Shown here piece after piece: positions 57,067 through 64,000 of a stretch of DNA of 64,000 nucleotides; the first letter of the stretch is position 1; each line of letters opens with the position of its first letter. A program made the position numbers and the translations under genes. The notes beneath the pieces are model-generated. The model had not been told where the DNA came from, did no database searches, and saw only the letters and a program-made list of their open reading frames with translations. Origin of the DNA: Pollenia angustigena. Taxonomy: Eukaryota > Arthropoda > Insecta > Diptera > Polleniidae. The stretch covers positions 10,930,001 to 10,994,000 of the forward strand of contig OV884060.1 of NCBI GenBank assembly GCA_930367215.1, written 5' to 3'.

Positions 57067-57743
57067 TATCGCTGGGAAACTATCGATAGACTATCGATAT
57101 TATCGATAGTCTTAAAATATCGAAAATATCGATAGGAAATATAAAAATATCGATATTTTTATTATTTAAAATACAGTTATGAAGACTTTTAACAGCAGCT
57201 ATACACACACAGTTTTTTGCCGCAAATTTTCAATTGCTATTATTAATTCGCGATGAATTACAGCAATGAATACAAACAACAAGAATGGCAAGTGGTATGG
57301 ATTGCTTAGTAGTGCTTTTTACTGCTAATTAAAGGCCTTTAAGTCGAAATTTGTGCATGTTTATATAGTGACTGAAATGTCAAAAATTTTTGTAATGTTG
57401 TAAAAAACAAATGCAATTGCGAACATAGGAAAAAACAATGAACGACCATTAGAGGATAAGTGCGCTAGATTGATAACCTTTTAGAATTTAGAAATTTTTT
57501 TAAAGTTGCAATGGAAGATCTTATAGTCCCTGTTACTTCGGTTCCTTCAGAAAGGTACTTATCAATTTTTAAAAAACTGCCATCTAAAATAACGTGCGTA
57601 TATACATACGTTTCATACATTCAATAAAGTTTTCCTGCACAAGTACAAACATTCAGTCGATAGTAATATCGATATATCGATAGTGAAATCTGAACTATCG
57701 ATTAATATCGATAGTTGAAAATATCGATAGTATCCCAGCACTA
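57067..57743 (+). mobile_element. hAT element with clustered TATCGATA (DRE) boxes
   Basis: 677 bp. The ends TATCGCTGGGAAACTATCGA and (inverted) TAGTGCTGGGATACTATCGA match at about 19 of 22 positions. Flanking 8-mers are CTTGTCAG (57059-57066) and CTAGTCAG (57744-57751), one mismatch. Perfect TATCGATA occurs five times on the left (57081, 57092, 57101, 57127, 57148) and four times on the right (57667, 57675, 57706, 57722), plus near-matches. TATCGATA is the Drosophila DRE, bound by the BED-finger factor DREF, itself a hAT-transposase relative (established knowledge). A dimerisation-domain remnant is inside (57511-57594). Confidence 0.85.
57511..57594 (+). pseudogene. hAT transposase dimerisation domain remnant
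   Basis: The frame reads MEDLIVPVTSVPSERYLSIF, then KKLPSKIT. PVTSVPSER is the hallmark of the hAT C-terminal dimerisation domain, usually followed by xFSxAG and then I-x-x-x-R-x-x-L. Only about 28 residues survive in the 677-bp element, at the expected 3' side, so orientation is plus. It derives from the autonomous parent of this element and is not functional. Confidence 0.75.
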
Positions 57744-57754
57744 CTAGTCAGTAC

Positions 57755-58977
57755 CAGAGAAAGCCAATGGGTATAAAAAAATTAAAGTACTCTAGCACAT
57801 ATCGACAATTTTCAATACGTGTGCGTACTCGTATCTGTTTATTCTCATACTTGTGTATATCCATGCGAATTTGATTTCATTCATGTATGTTATCATACTT
57901 ATTGTGTTTCATACTCGCACATATTCAGACACACCCATAGTTATAGCATTGACTTCAAACATTTTTTTTTTTTTTTTTGTTAAATTTTTTCATAAATGTT
58001 GCCAGAATTTTTTTTTTTCAAATTGCTGAATCACAAATAAAATCGTTTGAGTACAATTCAACAAAATTTTATTGAAAAACGATTGTTGACTTTAAAAAAA
58101 TTTCTGTGATATTAAGATTTGCGTTCTAATTTAAGAAAATCTAAAAAAATTACTAAATGGATGCAAATTAAAATACGTCGTGTTATTTTAATCGTTCTTA
58201 ATAAAAACAGAAAAAGCTACCGTAATCCAAAAAAAAAAAAAATCGAATATTCATATTGGCAGTTAAGAAATGAGATATCACAGGTAAATACATTCATTTA
58301 TATTATGAGTTTGAGTAGTTTATCTGTTGCCAGTTGCATTTTTAAGACGTTAAAAAATGGTTTAAAATTTAATTGCTGAAGTCAATCAGTATGCCAACGA
58401 AAATGTTAGCCTTAAAGAAGACTTCGACATCATGCTATGGTGGAAAAACAACTCCACAAGGTATCCACGGTTGTCTTAATAAGAATCAAGAATTTTATGA
58501 AATTTCCTGCCTGCAGCGCAGCTTTAGATTAGGTTTTCTCTTTAGCTGGAAACATAAAAAAAGAAACAGGAAAGATCCCAAAATAGTCGATAGCCTCCTT
58601 TTTTAATTATTTTTATAAAAAACCTCTTTCGTAAAATAGATTATAGTTTATTATAGCTTAAGAAGCATTAATTTGATAGCAAATATTTATGTTTTAATAT
58701 AACTTTAACATAAATTTTTAGGTCGTGGCAACACTGCTTGCTTTAAAATAACCATACAAAATGTTGAAGTTACTTGTCGATACTTACGATACATGCCTTT
58801 TCTCATACGAATTCAAAGGATTACCCATAAGCATGCGTGTTTGTTCATACTCATACCGGTCGATATACAAACTTATTCATGCTCATACTTATTGGTAGTC
58901 ATACCTGCCTGTACTCGTGCTCGGTGGCGTATGAATAGGTTATAAGTATTAAAAATATAACTTTTTGGCTTTCTCTG
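57755..58977 (+). mobile_element. hAT element with CAGAGAAAGCCAA ends and decayed transposase
   Basis: 1223 bp. The ends CAGAGAAAGCCAA and TTGGCTTTCTCTG are flanked by a perfect 8-bp duplication GTCAGTAC (57747-57754, 58978-58985). CAGAG ends resemble the hobo/Hermes type. The left duplication overlaps the right duplication of the DRE-bearing hAT by five bases, so the two inserted side by side. The interior has a hAT C-terminal relic (58390-58610) and upstream AT-rich decay. Confidence 0.85.
58390..58610 (+). pseudogene. hAT transposase C-terminal domain, frameshifted
   Basis: 58390-58470 reads YANENVSLKEDFDIMLWWKN and NSTRYPR, the D-x-L-x-W-W-K-x-x-x-x-x-Y-P motif that opens the hAT dimerisation domain. 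After a frameshift and stops, 58497-58600 reads KFPACSAALD, a stop, VFSLAGNI, then KIPK, equivalent to the usual PASSAASERVFSxAGxI and RxxLxP blocks; SLLF survives in another frame near 58595. Multiple stops make it a clear pseudogene. It lies inside the hAT element with GTCAGTAC duplications. Confidence 0.8.
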
Positions 58978-58985
58978 GTCAGTAC

Positions 58986-59546
58986 CTAGTCAGTAGTACC
59001 AACGTCAGTAGTAAATTTCCAGTGACACGCACGTGTTAAATGTCTATTGTAAATAACATTGCCTGGCGTATAATAAGTCGCTAGTACTGGTGACTGTGTC
59101 ATTAGTGAATCAGTATAGATTCACTAGTAACATTTCCTACAGGGTTCATACGATTCCATTAAAAATAAAAAAAAATCGCTTCAATTTAAAACAAACAAAA
59201 AATCGTTAAATTATCACAACCTTGAGCAATGGCAAAACAATTTATAAAATTTTAAACACAATATTAAAAAAATATCCCAAATATACCGCATATTTTTTTA
59301 AAACCTAAAATAGTCAAAACCCTAAAATTCTTATTTAATTAAAAAAAATATGTATACCAAAAATCAATGGAGAAATAAAAAATATCGAGAGAAAAATAAA
59401 CTCTTTAAGAAATTGAATAAACTACATTTTGTGTTTTCCAAAACTACCACACGAAATTAAGTCTTACTTAAATATTTAAATAACTTTAAATCTTGTCTCC
59501 TTTTAAAATCTTTTTTTTTTTTTCTTCAATATTTTCTTTCTCATAG
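58986..59546. other. AT-rich sequence ending in a splice acceptor
   Basis: Repeated GTCAGTAGTA and AGTGA words lie at 58990-59130. From 59500 a T-rich tract leads to TTTCTCATAG at 59537-59546, a good 3' splice site. The stretch is therefore probably the end of a 5'-UTR intron of the gene that follows. Confidence 0.5.
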
Positions 59547-59553
59547 ATTGGCA

Positions 59554-60096
59554 ATGTTACGAAAATTTCTAATAGCAACTGTTATTGTCAGTATTTTAAT
59601 ATTACCAACCACCTTAACAACTATAACGGAGGCAGCATCTGTTCCAACATCGACATCTACACCAACAACAACAACTACTACTACTACAACACAAATACCA
59701 CAAACAACAAATACAACAACAGCTGCTACTTCAAATATTTCAGCAACAGTTTTTCAGTTGACAAAAACATCAGTTGTCAACAACAAATTTTTAAATAATG
59801 CAGCCGAAGAAACAACAACATCATTGTTGCCCTTGCAGCCACCTTTAAATGTGACATCAACAACTTTGGCAAGTTTTATAATAAACCAAAAACATCAACA
59901 GCAGCAGCGACAGAGGAAACAACAACAATTGTTGTATTTGCAGCGACAACGACAATATCGACAGTTACAAGATGTTGAGGAAACACAAAAACAACAACAG
60001 AAACGGGAACGGGAACAGCAGAAAGAACAGAAGCCACAACTTCATGAACATTTATTAAATGTCAATGTAAATGACAATAAAGAAATTAAAAAGAAG
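59554..60096 (+). CDS. Secreted Ser/Thr- and Gln-rich protein, first coding exon
   Basis: First coding exon of the only convincing gene. The acceptor CTTTCTCATAG precedes base 59547 and the first ATG is at 59554; an earlier in-frame TTG is not needed. The exon gives 181 codons. MLRKFLIATVIVSILILPTT is a clear signal peptide start with cleavage likely near TITEA-AS. It is followed by a Ser/Thr-rich mucin-like stretch (about residues 28-75), some N-x-S/T sequons, then a Gln/Arg-rich, probably coiled stretch (about 112-160) and a Lys-rich end. The donor AAG/GTAAAA at 60096/60097 leaves phase 0. Reading through the donor reaches a TAG at 60157, which would give a short retained-intron form. Function is not identified; an extracellular role is inferred. 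Confidence 0.8.
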
Positions 60097-60309
60097 GTAA
60101 AACAAAAGTTTTTAAAGACGAACAGAGACAACACTCATACATGCAAACTTACGCACTAGACAAATATATATTAAGGAAACAAGAGCAAAATATAAAAGCT
60201 CTAGATCTAGACTAAGAACTTAACTGAACTAGAACTTTTTTTTATTAATTTAGAATTGTTGGCAATTCAATTCTTATATCTTTTCCCGCGAAGCCATTCG
60301 CTCAACTGC

Positions 60310-60860
60310 AACTAAACCAGAACTGAGCTAGGGATCAACTGTAACTATAACTGAACTAGAAGTAAGCCATAGTTGTACTGGAGCTAAACTAGAACTCAAA
60401 TAGAACTGCACTAGAGCTTACTCAGAGTTGAACTAGAACTGTGGGGTAATTCTGTAACTTTTTAACGATTAAAATTTGTCGTTAGGTAGAAAATTTTGAC
60501 TTAAAAATACTTCAAATTTACTACTTAACGACAAATTTTTGTCGTTAAAAAGTTACAGGATTACCCCACTGAACTAGAACTGAACTAGAACTGAATTAGA
60601 ACTGAAATAGAACTGAACTAGGACTGAACTAGAACTGAACTAGAACTGAACTAGAACTGAACTAGAACTGAACTAGAACTGAACTAGAACTGAACTTGAA
60701 CTGAACTAGAACTAAACTAGAACTGAACTAGAACTAAACTAGAACTGAGCTAGAACTATACTAGAATTGAACTAGAACTGAACTAGAACTACACTAGAAC
60801 TAAACTAGAACTGAACTAGAGCTCAACTTGAACGGAACTAGAACCAGACTAGAACTGAAT
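60310..60860. repeat. 12-bp tandem array (AACTAGAACTGA)n
   Basis: Regular from about 60570 to 60850 with near-perfect AACTAGAACTGA units; looser and more diverged from 60310 to 60440. It is interrupted by the MITE at 60441-60569. It lies wholly within an intron. Confidence 0.85.
60441..60569. mobile_element. Palindromic MITE inside the intronic array
   Basis: GTGGGGTAATTCTGTAACTT and TTTAACGA...TTTGTCGTTA on the left face TAACGACAAATTTTTGTCGT and TAAAAAGTTACAGGATTACC and CCAC on the right; about 44 bp per arm. Flanks are CTG/CTG, consistent with a 3-bp duplication, though the surrounding array makes this ambiguous. 129 bp, non-coding. Confidence 0.8.
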
Positions 60861-61015
60861 AAGTGCTTTAGGATATGTTCACAGAACAGAACAATAACTG
60901 AGTAGAATTAAATTTAAACTGAAATATAACCGTTCTAGAATTGATCGTAAACTGAACATAACTTTAGTGAAATGAAAAGAGTTTTATTTAATGAAAGCTT
61001 TCTATTTTTCTCTAG

Positions 61016-64000
61016 AATCTGGACACTTCTTTCGTCACAGTAACATCGGCCATTGATGTTCGAAAACCCGAACCCAGTTCTACTCATGCTTACATACCGT
61101 TTGATTTAGATTACAGTGATCCTACCGAGGAAAAAGCAGCACAAGTAGATAATGGCCGTCAAAGCACTATAAATGAGGTTCTAACTAATCTCTTTCCCAA
61201 AGGATTTTCGGATATATTTCGCTTTAGCTATGCAGGGGAGACTGAAACTACCACTCTTGCTCCCATTACATTGATCAGATCTACACCTACACCCTTTAAG
61301 CCCATGCCCGAAGCAAAAACTATAAAAAAAGAAAAAGTTGAAATACCACGAAATGCCACCTTGATAACAGTTTCAACTTCAGTTACAAGAGAAATTCGCC
61401 GAGAAATAAGACCTGGCCATACGGAAATAGTAGTTGAAAAAATTATAACAGATCCAAGTTCTTTTAAATCTAACGAAGATTTCAGAGATGGCAGTAATTC
61501 AATAAGTAAGGACGAGTTTTTGCGCATAAATAGAGCAGCCAGGGAAGCCTCGGTATTACCTAGTCTTCTAATAAATCCTCAAAGTAATTCAACCAACAGT
61601 TCTACCGAAACTAAAGCTGAAATACCTATTGTTATTCTAAATGAAAACAACAATAACGATGACTTTGTAGACGCTCCGGAAGATGACAATCAAATTGCCG
61701 AAACCCAAGATGTGGTACACCAAGTTATACAACCGCCACCAGCGGAAAGTACTAATTTTCATGTCACTCCCAACCATCAATACAATATTCGGATTATACA
61801 TGACAATGGTTTGAAAAATGGTGGGAATAATCCTGTTTCTCAGGTGGAGAATACCACTCCATATAACTTAAGAATTGTGCATAATAACAACCAGTACGAA
61901 GAGTCAGCCAAGTTGGAAAATCTGGGAGGGAGAAGTTCCCCCTCATATCAGGCATTTGTAGAACAAAGTAAATATTTACAAAACTCTTTACAAGAAGCAC
62001 CCTCCAGGAAATTTTTAAAAAATTTCCAAAATCCCATTTTTACCGAAAATGCAAACTCAGCTGCTGTGAATAAAGGCAATTACCATTATGAACAGGGTGG
62101 TCAGCAGAGTCACATACAAAATGTACCGCCGGCAGCCCAACTGCAGTATGTTCAATATCAGCAGCAACATCAAGCCCAGTCGCAGGCCCTACAAAAGCAG
62201 CCAGCTGAAAATCATCGATACCAGGAGTTGCATACTGAAATATCAGAAAGCCAGCATTTGAGTGATAAGGACGTGTATCATATTGATTCAGGAGAAAAGG
62301 ACTCAGACCATACCACACCTCCTACTATAGTTTTTGTAACTATTGCCCCCCAACACCAGGCCAAGTTAGTGCAAACATACTCCCAAGAGGCTCAAATAAT
62401 ACCACCACAACCCATGAAATCCCCACACGAATTTGTAACCGATGCCATGGGCTACTCCACCAGAACGCAACAGTTGGTGGATCATCAGGCCCAACAAACG
62501 GAAAACCAGCCTAAGCCCAGTAACGGTGGCTATACTTTCGTGGAAGTCCAGAAATCCATTAACATACACAATAAATTAATAACGGAAAGGGATGGACGTT
62601 TAATTGAACAACATGAGACTATATATCCGATTCAAGAAGAACTTGTGCAGGAGCAAGCACAACCGCAACACCAACCTTCACCCGATTATGTATCACTCTC
62701 TCAAAACCCCATACATGTCGAACAAGTAGAAGAACAATATGAACCTGCTGCCTCGGTAAGAGATGAGCAGCATGCCTTAAATCCATCCCAAGATTTGGGG
62801 GAGTTTGGCTCTATACAACAATCTAAACTTATACAAGAGACTCATATCGTAGAGATTCCACAGCAACAAGATCATCATCATACGGAGCATTATGACGAAC
62901 CTAGAGAACACCATCAAGAAAATTATGACGTTCAAGATGAAAATCATAGTCAAGTTCAGGAGCCCAGTGCTGTCGAAGAACATCTTGCTGAAGAGGTAGC
63001 AGCAGAACCTGTTAATATACCTCAAGCAACGCCTGTACAAATTCCCTATGCTTTGCCAAGTGAAGAATATTTTCAAATGCCTCCTCCTCCTAATCCTGTA
63101 GTTTTACAGGAAATTGTGGAGAGACATATACCAGTGCCTTATGGCGTGCCAGAGCCAGTAGGTATACCGGTACATATACAACACTATATAGACCGTCCTT
63201 TTCCAGTTGAGACTATAGTAGAAAAACCAGTACCTTACCCTGTGGAAAAAGTAGTAGAGAAAATAGTGGAAAAACATGTACCCGTGGAAGTTGAAAAGAT
63301 TGTGGAGAAACCGGTGGAAGTTATAGTGAAAAAGTATATTGACCGTCCCGTGGCTATACCCATAAAAATACCTGTTGCCTTACATTTGCCCGCCCCACAA
63401 CATGGCCCCCAACCACCTTTTGGACACCCTGCAACACATTATCCGTCTGCCTTTGGCAAAGGCTTAGATCATGCCTCTACTTGGCCCCAACCAGTAAATG
63501 CTGGTTCTTTTGCTCGCATACCCTCAAATATTTTAAAATCTTACTATGTCAAAATGTTGAAAAAACTTGTGCCACAAATGCAACAGGCCTATAAGGCGCA
63601 CTCCACCAAGGCTGTGCCCAAAATAACACCCAAGCCTTATGCCAAACCAAGTTATAAGATATCTGATATGTTGTATGACTTAAAACCTCCTCCACCACGC
63701 CCTCAAGGAGGTTCCAGCTGGGATTTGGGAGCTCGTTATCAATATGACTACAATACTTTGCCACTGGATCTATCTGCCTCTTCCTCAATAGATGTGGGAA
63801 AAAATTTAGAACGACCGGGTCAGGGTTACAAAACTAATTTCGATGAATTTCAAAGATGGCGTAATGGCCATAGCTTAAAAAGAAGTCCAGATTTTGGTAG
63901 AAATTTGCATGTGGAGTATGGCTTTAAGCCGCCTCTGGTGCCCTCAGTGGAAATTGATGATAAGGGAGTACCTTTAAAGGCGATAGCCGATTTAACTAAA
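61016..64000 (+). CDS. Secreted Ser/Thr- and Gln-rich protein, second coding exon (partial, runs off the edge)
   Basis: Opens after TTTTTCTCTAG at 61015, joins the first exon in phase 0, and stays open for 995 codons to the window end, giving at least 1176 residues in total. Features: acidic and Asn-rich stretch (61600-61700), repeated N-I-R-I-I-H-D-N and N-L-R-I-V-H-N-N units (61780-61890), a Gln/His-rich region (62090-62230), EVQKSINIHNKLITERDGRL (near 62550), and around residues 875-970 a block of VEKPVPYPVEK, VVEKIVEKHVPVEVEK and IDRPVAIPIKIP. V-P-V-E-K-type repeats are typical of insect extracellular matrix, cuticle and apical proteins, so a structural secreted role is inferred. Low-complexity regions are interspersed with ordered-looking ones (YEYGFKPP-like VEYGFKPPLVPSVEIDDKG near the end). 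The family is not recognised, so no symbol is given. Confidence 0.85.

Larger units (their letters stand above)
60097..61015 (+). other. Intron with tandem array and nested MITE
   Basis: 919 bp between GTAAAA and TTTTTCTCTAG, phase 0. It contains stop codons in all frames, a 12-bp tandem array and a palindromic MITE (annotated separately). Intron status rests on the splice signals and on the exact frame match between the two flanking open exons. Confidence 0.8.

Noticed and set aside
57067..57155. TATCGATA cluster as the promoter of the gene at 59.5 kb
   Set aside because: DRE boxes occur in housekeeping promoters, but here they are symmetrically placed at both ends of a hAT element with target duplications, so the transposon explains them; promoter use would be secondary.
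56765..59145. An outer element with CCCTGAAGGAAA/TTTCCTACAGGG ends around the two hATs
   Set aside because: The inverted match is short and imperfect and the flanks show no duplication, so it is not called as an element.
60310..60860. 12-bp array as a CRISPR-like repeat
   Set aside because: Units are contiguous with no spacers and lie in a eukaryotic intron; it is a simple tandem repeat.
61228..63788. Minus-strand frames opposite the second coding exon
   Set aside because: All are antisense shadows of the long plus-strand exon, which is open for 995 codons and joins the first exon in frame.

Overview
The window is eukaryotic, very AT-rich DNA, best explained as intergenic or intronic sequence from a cyclorrhaphan, probably calyptrate, fly. 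Evidence for this: only one confidently spliced gene in 64 kb; mariner, hAT, Transib-like and PIF/Harbinger-like DNA transposons; jockey-type and RTE-type LINE fragments; and dipteran repeats that start GTGCTATATTCGGC, end GGGTATAAAA and carry (GACN)n and (TA)n tracts. No bacterial operon, CRISPR array, rRNA or convincing tRNA is present. Species identity is inference.

Layout. 0-13 kb: AT-rich DNA with a palindromic MITE (1913-2052), a degenerate tandem repeat (4.3-4.8 kb), a PIF/Harbinger-like element (6304-7086) split by a hAT MITE (6433-6938), a dead mariner (7.9-9.0 kb), two small MITEs and a mini-me-like repeat (9.85-10.66 kb). 12.3-18.5 kb: a foldback element with a nested MITE, a Transib-like element with a RAG1-like C-terminal reading frame (13374-15238), hAT MITE copy 2 and a LINE fragment. 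20.8-26.2 kb: two large repeats with internal minisatellites, in opposite orientation. 27-32.5 kb: LINE gag remnant, several MITEs, and the uninterrupted copy of the Harbinger-like element. 34-37 kb: nested repeats with a jockey-type LINE 3' end. 37-44 kb: mini-me copies, a 420-bp tandem duplication, foldbacks, hAT MITE copy 3. 45-54 kb: a candidate Inr+DPE core promoter with a short coding start cut at a repeat boundary, a dead mariner, a 1.35-kb hAT element with CGGTTAA-type subterminal repeats, RTE LINE remnants and a third mariner remnant. 55-59 kb: a minisatellite-bearing repeat and two hAT elements inserted side by side, one carrying nine TATCGATA boxes.

59.5-64 kb: the single convincing gene, plus strand, running off the right edge. 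A coding exon (59554-60096) encodes a signal peptide, a Ser/Thr-rich stretch and a Gln-rich stretch; a 919-bp intron holds a 12-bp tandem array with a palindromic MITE inside it; the second coding exon (61016 to the edge) stays open for 995 codons and includes a V-E-K-P/V repeat block like those in insect extracellular matrix and cuticle-type proteins.

The most interesting material is in the transposons. The hAT element at 57067-57743 has terminal clusters of the DREF-binding box TATCGATA and keeps a piece of a hAT dimerisation domain. The Transib-like element retains a perfect 36-bp TIR and GC-rich 5-bp target duplications. The hAT MITE family has three copies, each with an intact 8-bp duplication of the form NTTTAAAC, and one of them has a matching empty site elsewhere in the window.
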